Of a stretch of DNA of 48,530 nt, positions 24,701 to 33,100 are shown in pieces (within the stretch, counting starts at the first letter, position 1; each line of letters begins with the position of its first letter). The position numbers and the translations under genes are program-made. Origin of the DNA: Synergistaceae bacterium (GTDB lineage: Bacteria; Synergistota; Synergistia; Synergistales; Aminobacteriaceae); contig WRNQ01000002.1 in the NCBI GenBank assembly GCA_009776565.1, forward strand, positions 1 to 48,530, read 5' to 3'. The notes under the pieces are model-generated. The model saw only the letters and a program-made list of their open reading frames with translations. It did no database searches and was not told where the DNA came from.

Positions 24701-26404
24701 CTACTTACCCAAACAGAAATTCTCAAAAATTCTGTCAATGACTTCCGGCAGACAGTCCTCTCCCGTAATTTCACCCAAAGCTGAAACCGCTTCTTTTATC
24801 CCGATGGTCGCAATATCGATAGGAAGTTTTGTTTCAACGGCGCTGATTGCGTCGCTGATTGCGTTAATGCTTTTCATTACTTGCGCATGGTGCCTTTTGT
24901 TCGTAAGGAGCGCTTCGTTGTTTGCGCTTACCTCGCCTTTGCCAAACATTTTTATTATTTGTTCCTCGATCGCGCTTAACCCTATACCGTCCTTTAACGA
25001 GGTTTCTAAAACTGCATTCCCGTACTCGTCATTTTCCCTGATGAATATCTTGGCGGTTTCAACGCCGCCGGTTGTTGCTATGTCGATCTTGTTAATCAGA
25101 TATATATGGGGAGCGTGCTTTGAAATATCTATTACCCTTCGGTCGTCTTCATCCAAAGGTCGCGATGAATCCAACAGGATCAACGATATGTCCGCCTTTG
25201 CAGCGGTCGCCTCCGCAATATCAACGCCTATTCTTTCAACCGGGTCGCCCGCTTCCCTTATCCCGGCAGTATCCACAATGTTTACAGGGAATCCTCCAAT
25301 GCTCGTGTTCTCCCGTATCAGATCCCTTGTGGTTCCAGGCGCCTCGGCAACAATCGCCCGCTCTCTTCGCGCCAGCAGGTTCAGGAGCGTAGACTTCCCA
25401 ACATTTGGCTTGCCGGTGATAACGCACGACGCGCCATCTCGTATATAACCGCCCAGTTTAAAGCCAGATTCCAGCTCCCTTAGTTGAATATCAAGCGAAC
25501 TGAGTCTCGCCAGAGCGTCTTCAGCCGTAACTTCCTCCAAATCGTGTTCGGGAAAGTCTAGAACGGCGTCAATTGAAGCAATAATATCCAAAAGCCCATT
25601 CCGCGCGGCTTTGAGGCGCGCCGAGAGCACCCCTTCCAATTGGTTCAGCGCGGCTTTTGCGCTCAGCTTTGCAGTTGCGTTTATAATGTCCATCACGGCT
25701 TCAGCTTGGGTTAAATCAATTCGGCCATTCAAAAAAGCGCGTTTTGTAAATTCTCCTGGTTCGGCTGTGCGTGCTCCTTCTCGTATTACAAGATCTAAAA
25801 TACTTTCCAGCGTTTCAAATCCTGCGTGACAGTTTATTTCAATAACATCTTCCCGCGTGTATGAGGCTGGACCTTTCATCTTAGTCAAAAGGACTTCGTC
25901 AATGCGTTCTCCGCTTGACGGATCGACAATAAACCCATAGTTTACACTATGGGTTTTAATTTCGTCAAAAGACTTCCCGTTTGCAAGTTTTCCGTTTACA
26001 AGTTTTCCGTTTGCAAGCTTCCCGTTTGCAAGTTTTCCGTTTGCAAGCTTCCTGTCGGCGCGCTCGGCATTGTCATGCTTCCTGTCGGTATGCTCGGCGT
26101 TGTCATGCTTTTCGTTTATACAATTCCCCTCTGCATGATCCTCGTCGGCACGATTTCCGAATTCACGATCCGCGTTGTCATGCTTCCTGTCGGTACGATT
26201 CCCGACTGCATGCTTTTCGTTGTCATGCCACTCTACAGCGTTTTTTTCGCCGACATTCCCTCCGTTGGCGCTCTTTCCCTTTTCTTGCATCTCGCTCTTG
26301 AAAATACGAGCGGCAATATGAAACGACATCGGCCCGCTCAACCGGATAATCCCTATCGCCCCAGTGCCATATGCCGTTGATATAGCGGCAATTGTATCGT
26401 TCAT
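24701..26404 (-). CDS. mnmE: tRNA modification GTPase MnmE with a ~110-residue repeat insertion
   Basis: The 567-residue protein (usual length about 450-460) keeps all parts of MnmE. The N-terminal folate-binding domain starts TIAAISTAYGTGAIGIIRLSG; the G domain has GKPNVGKSTLLN, DTAGIR and NKID; the C-terminal FCLGK is the CxGK motif. Residues about 38-148 are an insertion of Asn/Lys/His/Asp-rich repeats (DRKHDNAE, then LANGK five times). They separate the first strand-helix of the N-terminal domain from its continuation HSVNYGFIVD. All motifs around it are intact, so the gene is probably functional. Confidence 0.95.
   Translation of the reverse strand: MNDTIAAISTAYGTGAIGIIRLSGPMSFHIAARIFKSEMQEKGKSANGGNVGEKNAVEWHDNEKHAVGNRTDRKHDNADREFGNRADEDHAEGNCINEKHDNAEHTDRKHDNAERADRKLANGKLANGKLANGKLVNGKLANGKSFDEIKTHSVNYGFIVDPSSGERIDEVLLTKMKGPASYTREDVIEINCHAGFETLESILDLVIREGARTAEPGEFTKRAFLNGRIDLTQAEAVMDIINATAKLSAKAALNQLEGVLSARLKAARNGLLDIIASIDAVLDFPEHDLEEVTAEDALARLSSLDIQLRELESGFKLGGYIRDGASCVITGKPNVGKSTLLNLLARRERAIVAEAPGTTRDLIRENTSIGGFPVNIVDTAGIREAGDPVERIGVDIAEATAAKADISLILLDSSRPLDEDDRRVIDISKHAPHIYLINKIDIATTGGVETAKIFIRENDEYGNAVLETSLKDGIGLSAIEEQIIKMFGKGEVSANNEALLTNKRHHAQVMKSINAISDAISAVETKLPIDIATIGIKEAVSALGEITGEDCLPEVIDRIFENFCLGK
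25961..26293 (-). repeat. coding repeat insertion within mnmE
   Basis: Units of 15 bases (TTTGCAAGTTTTCCG type) and about 27 bases (GCATTGTCATGCTTCCTGTC type) on the plus strand recur in frame. No stop codon occurs in the reading frame of mnmE or in two plus-strand frames. Confidence 0.92.
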
Positions 26405-26419
26405 GTTTTATCCTGATTT

Positions 26420-27250
26420 TTACCTCCTATATCGGGGATTGTTGCCATATGACGACCCGCCTTTGTTTTTGGGCGCAACAACTACTTTCCGGTTAGGTTC
26501 CTCCCCAACGCTATATGTCTCAACCCTTGTATTGCTTTGAAGGGTTGAATGTATTACTCGTCTCTCATAAGAATTCATGGGTTCCAACGTTACATTTCTT
26601 CTGATCCGTACTGCCTTTTCCGACACTTTCTCAGCAAGCCTCACCAAGGATTCTTCTCTTTTTTTTCTGTATCCCTCTATATCGACTGTGACCCGAATAT
26701 ATTCGTCGCGTCCTCTGTTTATACAAAGGTTGGTCAGATACTGAATTGCTTCGAGCGTTTCACCCCGATGTCCAATCAGAATACCGCTGTCGTCGCTTGT
26801 GATATTCACTGCGTATCCTTCATCTGTCTCCTTGAATTCCATGTCTATTTCCACATGAATACCATTAAATAAATTCTTCAAAAAAGACAGTATCGTCTCC
26901 CTTTCCTCTTCTACTACAGCCCAGTCTATAACGGCGTCATTTTCTTCGATGTAATCATCTTTATCGCTTATATCCGCTATCTGCCTTTCGTCGATATCGC
27001 TTTCTGTCATATGATCAGATCCTATGACCGTGTCTGCGGAAGGCATAAATCCCTCCTCTCTCTCGTCATCGACTAGGGACGTTACCCTAACTTTAGCCAT
27101 TTTTCCGCCTAAAAGGCCAAAAATCGCAGATTTCCCCTCATCCAAAACTTCATAACTCACGTCGTCCAATTCCAAATCTAATTCGACCAACGCCAAGGCT
27201 ATGGCGTCTTGCACTGTTTTTGCAGTTTTCTCTACCGTTTTTCTTCCCAT
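26420..27250 (-). CDS. jag: RNA-binding protein KhpB (Jag/SpoIIIJ-associated)
   Basis: The 276-residue protein has an N-terminal Jag domain (residues 1-52, with IFGLLGGKMAKVRV). A variable acidic linker follows, then a KH domain with a degenerate GxxG loop (LIGHRGETLEAIQYL) and a C-terminal R3H domain (NSYERRVIHSTLQ). It binds RNA and affects cell elongation and division in Gram-positive bacteria. It sits between yidC and mnmE as usual. The upstream gap holds the 37/38-base repeat array. Confidence 0.93.
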   Translation of the reverse strand: MGRKTVEKTAKTVQDAIALALVELDLELDDVSYEVLDEGKSAIFGLLGGKMAKVRVTSLVDDEREEGFMPSADTVIGSDHMTESDIDERQIADISDKDDYIEENDAVIDWAVVEEERETILSFLKNLFNGIHVEIDMEFKETDEGYAVNITSDDSGILIGHRGETLEAIQYLTNLCINRGRDEYIRVTVDIEGYRKKREESLVRLAEKVSEKAVRIRRNVTLEPMNSYERRVIHSTLQSNTRVETYSVGEEPNRKVVVAPKNKGGSSYGNNPRYRR

Positions 27251-27372
27251 TGGAAAAAGCTCCTCCCCTCCAAAATCCAGCTATCACTCTCGTTTTTATC
27301 AGCGCTTTTATCCTGCGCTCTCACCAACACACACTCTCTTATTTCCGTTCTCTACTGTTGCGCCCATCATTA

Positions 27373-27559
27373 ACACATTCACACACATTCTAGACATTCC
27401 CTTTTCCTGACACATTCACACACATTCTAGCCTTTCCCTTTTCCTGACACACTCACACACCTTCTAAACTTTTCCCTTTTCCTGACACATTCACACACAT
27501 TCTAGACTTTCCCTTTTCCTGACACACTCACACATCTTCTAAACTTTTCTCTTTTTCTT
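27373..27559. repeat. 37/38-base higher-order array straddling the yidC stop codon
   Basis: Five units begin at 27373, 27410, 27447, 27485 and 27522, in the order A-A-B-A-B. A units are 37 bases (ACACATTCACACACATTC...) and B units 38 (ACACACTCACACA...). Adjacent A-B pairs form 75-base blocks. The last B unit overlaps the end of yidC and supplies its final codons and stop at 27539. Looser fragments continue to about 27290. It lies within the rpmH-rsmG operon, upstream of jag. Confidence 0.93.
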
Positions 27560-28978
27560 CGTACTCCCATAATTTCTATATGTGTTGGACTTCTGGTTGG
27601 GGTTACTAATTCTATTCACGAGCGTTGCGGTGGCGCCAGTCTGTTGCGTCTCCTTTACAGCAGAAGCTCCTTGCTGACCTTTTGCTCCTTTTGGACTTTT
27701 TTGTCCGCTCACTCCTCTAGGGCTTTTCAGGTTATTTGCTCCGTTAGCGTCCCTGCTTACACCAACCTTGTCTCTATCGCCTCTATCGCCTCTATCGCCT
27801 CCATCGCCTCCATCGCCTCCATCGCCTCCATCGCTATAACCCTCATATCCGCCAGTGCCGCGACCGCCTCCTTCTTCATTGCCTCCGCTCCCGCCAAAGC
27901 CCAACGAACCGCCTGCTCCGCCTGCGCCCTCTACAGCGCCTCCGCCGTAAAGACCATCTACGATTACACCTTGACTGTCGCTGAGTTCGCCCCCAACAGC
28001 GTCCCCCTGTATGCTTTTTCGCCCCCTCTTCCTTTTCAATTCGTTGATTTGTTGTTCTTCAGCCGTTTCCTTAATTTTGAGAATATACTTATTAACGTAT
28101 AACTGTTGAGCCATCTGGATAAAATACCCGGCTATCCAGTATACAAGAACCCCTGCCGGGAGTTGAAACGAAAATATTAGCGTCATCACAGGCCCCATAA
28201 GCATCATAGATCTGTTCATTGAGGAGACTTGGGGATTAGTTTGCGCTTGTTTTTGTGAAACCGCCATGGAGACCTTTGTTGATAAGTACGACACAACGAC
28301 GCCAATTATCGGGATAAGAAGCAGTGGCAGATAGGTTGACATTTGTTCGCCAAAAATAACGCTTGGGGAGAAAGAGGGGACTTTGCTTAAATCAAGGCCA
28401 AGGAAGTTCATATTTATGTATTCTTCCGGTTTTATTATTTTTGAGACAGCCTCGATCTGCTCAGCGCTTAGTATCTCAGTGTTAACTGTGTTAACTGTGT
28501 TAACTCTGAAAAAGTCCAGGACCTCTATCTCCGGCACAATCCTGGTCAAATCTATAGATTTCACAGTCTTATATATCTCGTTCAGAGTATCTATGCTTGT
28601 CTGGCTCATTTGAAGCAAATGTTTAAGTGGGTTCGTAATTACCCTGTAAAGCGCCAAAATTATCGGAAGCTGCACCAACATTGGAAGACAGCTGCCCATA
28701 GGATTGATCTTTTCTTCCTGATAGAGTTTCATCGTCTCTTCGTTTAGCTGTTGCTTATCGTTCCCATACTTTTTCCTTAACTCTTCAAGTTTGGGATTGA
28801 TCTGTTGCATTTTGGCGGAGCTTTTATATTGTTTTAAATTTAGGGGAAAAAGAATAATCCTCGTAAAAATTGTGAAAACAATTATGGCAAGCCCATAATT
28901 TTCAAAAGATAAATAGTAGTATATAAAACGCATAATAGCGCCAAGGGGCACAGCTAAAAAATCAAATATTCCTCCCAT
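27539..28978 (-). CDS. yidC: membrane protein insertase YidC with long repeat C-terminal tail
   Basis: The start is ATG at 28978, 5 bases after AAGGAG; an in-frame upstream start at 29014 is rejected. The core (about residues 1-315) starts MGGIFDFLAVPLGAIM and has the Gram-positive-type YidC/Oxa1 helices with QINPKLEELRKKYG and MGSCLPMLVQLPI. A TVNTVNT triplet repeat sits in an extracellular loop. The last ~165 residues are a Gly/Asp-rich repeat tail (GGDGGDGGD, DRGDRGDRD) ending in a basic KKKRKV. Basic tails that help ribosome binding are known in some YidC proteins, but this length and composition are unusual. It overlaps neither neighbour. Confidence 0.94.
   Translation of the reverse strand: MGGIFDFLAVPLGAIMRFIYYYLSFENYGLAIIVFTIFTRIILFPLNLKQYKSSAKMQQINPKLEELRKKYGNDKQQLNEETMKLYQEEKINPMGSCLPMLVQLPIILALYRVITNPLKHLLQMSQTSIDTLNEIYKTVKSIDLTRIVPEIEVLDFFRVNTVNTVNTEILSAEQIEAVSKIIKPEEYINMNFLGLDLSKVPSFSPSVIFGEQMSTYLPLLLIPIIGVVVSYLSTKVSMAVSQKQAQTNPQVSSMNRSMMLMGPVMTLIFSFQLPAGVLVYWIAGYFIQMAQQLYVNKYILKIKETAEEQQINELKRKRGRKSIQGDAVGGELSDSQGVIVDGLYGGGAVEGAGGAGGSLGFGGSGGNEEGGGRGTGGYEGYSDGGDGGDGGDGGDRGDRGDRDKVGVSRDANGANNLKSPRGVSGQKSPKGAKGQQGASAVKETQQTGATATLVNRISNPNQKSNTYRNYGSTKKKRKV
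27600..28020 (-). repeat. Gly/Asp-rich coding repeats of the yidC tail
   Basis: CATCGCCTC and CTATCGCCT units (9 bases) recur perfectly around 27775-27835, with looser CGCCTCC repeats on the downstream (plus-strand) side. All are in frame with yidC. Confidence 0.88.
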
Positions 28979-28988
28979 AAAAACTCCT

Positions 28989-29201
28989 TCATTTGACCGG
29001 ATCATACCCCCCATTGCTGAGTGGATTGCATCTTAAAACCCTCCACACAGCCATAAGGCCGCCTTTAACCAGACCATAACGCGAAAGCGCGTCAATCGCG
29101 TACTTTGAACAGGTTGGATAATATTTACAACACGGTTTTTTAAAGGGTGATATGAATTTTCTATAAAACTCAATTATTTTTATTGCAATCTTTTTTCCCA
29201 T
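28989..29201 (-). CDS. yidD: membrane protein insertion efficiency factor YidD
   Basis: The 70-residue protein has the YidD family signature: FYRKFISPFKKPCCKYYPTC (residues 12-31), SKYAIDALSRYG, and RVLRCNPLSNGGYDPV near the end. It overlaps rnpA by 22 bases and ends 11 bases before the yidC start, the usual arrangement. Confidence 0.95.
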   Translation of the reverse strand: MGKKIAIKIIEFYRKFISPFKKPCCKYYPTCSKYAIDALSRYGLVKGGLMAVWRVLRCNPLSNGGYDPVK

Positions 29202-29554
29202 TTTTCGCTGTCCAGGATATTGGCCTTAATTAGTAAATATTTCATTTCCTTGGAAAGCACCCAGAAATTGGGCGTCTCTTCGGCATTTCTCAATACAAAA
29301 ACTAAACTATACCCCGGAAACAAATAACTCTCAATCGCCCTGTAATTTTCTCTAACCAGTCTTTTAAGCCTGTTCCTCTTTACGCTTTTACCAATCTTTT
29401 TGCTCGTCGTAATCCCAATATAGTTACATCCCGCGTATTTCCCGGTCTGATTTTTTAGAACATAAAGAATAACGTTCTTTCCCACGTAAAATTTCCCTTT
29501 TTTATAAATCCGCAAGAATTCATAGTTTTTCTTTATGGAAAACGTATTTTTCAT
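29180..29554 (-). CDS. rnpA: ribonuclease P protein component
   Basis: The protein subunit of RNase P, which trims tRNA 5' ends. Starting at ATG 29554 it has 124 residues; a TTG three codons upstream is possible, and neither has a clear ribosome site. It begins MKNTFSIKKNYEFLRIYKKG and carries the RNR signature KSVKRNRLKRLVRE, normal for the family. It follows rpmH by about 100 bases and overlaps yidD. Confidence 0.94.
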   Translation of the reverse strand: MKNTFSIKKNYEFLRIYKKGKFYVGKNVILYVLKNQTGKYAGCNYIGITTSKKIGKSVKRNRLKRLVRENYRAIESYLFPGYSLVFVLRNAEETPNFWVLSKEMKYLLIKANILDSEKWEKRLQ

Positions 29555-29653
29555 TATCAGCAATTATAATTAAAAACTATCATTAACAATCATCAGATAA
29601 TTATTACATAAAAAGACCACATTTTGAGCGGTCTTGTTTCTTCAGAAATGGGT

Positions 29654-29788
29654 TTACGCAGACAGGATCTTCCTGCCCTTTAGCCTTCTTCTTAAAAGGA
29701 CTTTTCTCCCATTTTTCGTACTCATGCGTTTTCGGAACCCATGAACCCTGCTTCTCTGCCGTTTCTTTGGCTGATATGTCCTGACCAT
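29654..29788 (-). CDS. rpmH: 50S ribosomal protein L34
   Basis: A 44-residue ORF read from ATG 29788 (11 bases after GGAGG) begins [18 protein letters not shown] and ends [14 protein letters not shown]. All L34 landmarks are present: TYQP, HGFRKRM, NGRKVL and the terminal RRLKGRK. It is hidden inside a longer 76-codon ORF in another frame (29604-29834), which is a shadow. It is the first gene of the rpmH-rnpA-yidD-yidC-jag-mnmE-mnmG-rsmG block. Confidence 0.97.
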   Translation of the reverse strand: MVRTYQPKKRQRSRVHGFRKRMSTKNGRKVLLRRRLKGRKILSA

Positions 29789-29842
29789 TTCTAACTATTC
29801 CTCCAAAACTCGTAAAACTTCTGATATGCAACACAGAATAAT

Positions 29843-29871
29843 ATTATATTTAATATCTGCGACTGTGTCAA
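29843..29871 (-). promoter_or_regulatory. rpmH operon promoter
   Basis: Minus strand TTGACA (29866-29871), 17 bases, TATAAT (29843-29848): a perfect sigma-70-type promoter. The predicted transcription start is about 48 bases before rpmH. The rest of the gap up to 30066 shows no gene and no good DnaA box. Confidence 0.85.
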
Positions 29872-30066
29872 TCAGTTTTTGAAGGCTTAAAATCCAAGGC
29901 GCCGTCAATTATGCGCTCATTATATATCTTCACAAAGCCGCTCTTGCCAACTATCTGATAGTGGCAATGAAGCATTTGCAATAGGCTCAGGCGACTTCGC
30001 GGACATGGCTGCCATGACTTTTTTGCAGTTCAGGTGCTTTGTAGATTTCCTTTTATTAATTCATTT

Positions 30067-30107
30067 AAAAACTGTCCTCATGGTGACGTTACCGCCATGA
30101 GGACAGT
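30067..30107 (-). terminator. Rho-independent terminator of the GH106-like gene
   Basis: A 13-bp perfect stem (30071-30083 with 30095-30107, ACTGTCCTCATGG) has an 11-base loop. On the minus strand it is followed by TTTTTAAAT. It lies 50 bases after the stop codon at 30158. Confidence 0.85.
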
Positions 30108-30157
30108 CCGGATGTAAAACTCTTTGCCATAAAAAGTAAATCTGCCGCTTTTTCAGC

Positions 30158-33100
30158 TTAAGGGAACAGATTATAGGAGTCGCTGTAGTTGGCGATGATC
30201 TCAATCATGTCGGCTAAGTTAACAATGCCGTTTACGGCTACGTCGCAATCTTTGGCTGAGGCGATGTCAAATTTCACGTTTTCCCAATCCGACTCCAGGT
30301 CATTAGCTAGATAGTAATACACCGCGATAGTCAGATCGAGATCGTTAACTCTACCATCATGGTTCAGGTCGTATTTGGAATATACGGGCGCTTTTTCCAC
30401 GATGGAAATTTTCGCTGAATCTGTATTGATTATAACTTGCTTGACGCCGGAGGATCCGTTCACATCACCCGTGATTGAGATATCGTTAAGCGAGACGGCG
30501 GCGGCGCCCAGAATATCGCGCGTCGCTCCGCTGATCTTCAGGATTTCCAGCGGATCATCAACTTGAACAAAGCCGGGATACATCAATTTCACCGTACCCT
30601 TCCAAACTTGTCCCCCCACGTATTCCCATGTAAGCCCGCCTCCTGGCGCAAACTCGAATCCATTCAGCGGCGCCACGGCGGTGAGGTCTAAAAACCTGCT
30701 GTCATACGTAAAGTTAAGCGTTACGACACCCACGCCCTTCGCCTGGCTTAAGGATATCGTGAAGGAAGCCGGGGAATTCACTGCAACAACTGCTTCGTCT
30801 GAGTGGATGTCCACAATGGGCGCTAGCTTTTCAAAGCCGTAGGTCACCAATTTGACATCGCCTGTCATGCCATAAGATGACCGCACTCCATAGCTGGGCT
30901 CAACCGGGTTGGGGTTGGAACTAACCAATCCACGCTGCATCAGGCGATTCTTCAAGGTGCTGCCCACCACAACCTGAATTGTATTGTCATTGGGCTGCAG
31001 TAAAGCGCTCACATCAACGGTCCGATTCCTTAAATCCATAGGCGGCGCTTTCACGCCATTGACAAACACATTGCATGGACTGCCGTCCGTAAAGCCAATT
31101 GACAAATAGGCGCCGTTTTTTTCTACCGACCAGCCGTCCGGCAGGTTGAATGTTGTGGTATAATAGCCCACTCCAGAAACATCCGGACCGACAGAAGGAA
31201 TATCCTTCCATGGAATCAAGCTTGTTTCCCCTACTTCGATAGGAGACTTTTTGGTCGTGAAGTATACCTCGCGAGTGACATATCCGAGGCCGCGATCCTC
31301 CTCGTTGACCATTTTCTCGCCTTCATTCCAGTCCTCCACAACCAGATTCCAAGTTGGCAGCGCGATATCAGCCGGTACTGTAAACTGATTTGTGTACGTA
31401 TTCCCATTGCTTAAAACCGTGGTATAGGTCCCACTTTTTTCGGCTATAACGGTAAACCCTCCGTCGTTTGATCGAACATGAGCGGCGTCACTGGATATCA
31501 CAGTTATCTGCTTGGATATATCGGTCTTATCAAGAGCTATCACAGTGGCTTCGCCCGGCTTCAACGTGAGATCAAAATGGGTCTTATTATCTTTGAATTC
31601 ATAGCTGCTGAGGGCCTCAATCTCCCCGGTCCAACAGTTTATGTTGTATGGCCTGCCCTGTGTTTCCATGATCAAAGAGACCGTTTCCGTGGAACCCTGC
31701 GCCGTATCTTCGTAAGGAATAATTGTGGTCAGGTTATAAGCGTACAGATATAAAGCGTCATCGGTCTCACGGATATTCGTGATGATTTTTCCGTTTGGTT
31801 CGCCAAATTCAGCGCGGGGATGTATACCCAGCTCAATCAGCCCGTCATAGGCGGAAGCTTGATCATCATATTCCCGGACATTAGGCAAAGCCTTGATCTG
31901 ACCGACAATTGCAGCCAATTCCGCATCGCTTTCGCTCAATGAGAAGGTATGGATCGCCGCCTTGCTATGGGTTTTAAAGAATTCACTATTTTTCAGTAAT
32001 TCATGGCTGCCATTTACAAAGATAATCGGAATACCGCCCTTGGCCAGTTCAAGGATTCGTTTTGCTGCGTCGATGGACAGATACTCCTGATAAAGGAGCA
32101 GGGCTTTATACGCGGGTCCGTCCGGCACGATGACTTGCCCGTCGCTGGTCATCTCACTTTCCAGTAAATTGTATGGAGAGAAGAAATCATACGTAAACCC
32201 GGCGTCTTGAAGCGCCATGTCTTCCCAATAGACCCCCCGGTGCTCGCCAAGCGGATCCTCCATCCTATACGGCGCTGTATTAAAAGAGTAATCCGTCCGG
32301 AGGATACCCAAATCCATTCTCGGAACGCCCTGATTGAGGATAGTTTGGAAACGGCCGATCATATCGACCCATTGGCTAAACTGGCCCCAGGCCGGCTGCC
32401 TTGGGCCATATCGCTCGGGTGTGCCGACGCCCATGCCCTCGTGTCCGGGCCAAGCAGTATCCGCTTCGGATCCTTCTATACTGGAATAACCGTGAAGCAC
32501 ACATCTGCCCACGCCTCCCGCGAATTGACGATAGATCGACTGGGTAAAGAAATCCAGCGGCCATAAGTAATTACCATTATTATTGTAGGGCCCCCCCGGA
32601 AACTGTCCGGGGTATGGCTTATAGGAATAAGCGCCGGTTTCGCTGGAGAAGGGTTTGCCGTATATGTGTGCCCCCCCGGCCATACCGCGGTAAGAGTCCA
32701 ATTGGTCGTTAAGCGTGTAAGACTCAGTCTCCACACCGTCAAGGTATTTGGCTGGCGTGGAAATCTCATATGTAACACCGTAACTGGGTTCAGCGCGCAA
32801 CGTCATACCAAGGGTATGCAGCCATTGACGCAAAGGCTCCAGTACATTCTCCTGATAAAGCTCGGTTAATGTTTGATAGTAGTCATAACGCACTTTACTC
32901 TCCAGCGTGCCGTCACCGGCAGCCGCCTCATAGTAATAGGGCGCGTTTCGTATAAACCCGGTCGGCTTCGCCAGATAAGCCAGATATGGAGTTGGGTCAT
33001 AACCGCGCCGCTCCATAAATACGTCAAAGAAATTATATCCGCATATGTTCCCGAAGCTTTGTTGGGGGTCAAATTCCAGGGAATCCATATAGAGTTGCCC

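Noticed and set aside
27373..27559. 37-base repeats suggesting a CRISPR array
   Set aside because: Units abut one another without unique spacers and overlap the yidC coding end.
28989..29014. Upstream start for yidC at 29014
   Set aside because: The ATG at 28978 has an ideal ribosome site 5 bases ahead and gives the normal N-terminus; the upstream start would overlap yidD.
29604..29834. 76-codon minus-strand ORF before rnpA
   Set aside because: It is an out-of-frame shadow of rpmH, whose translation is unmistakable.
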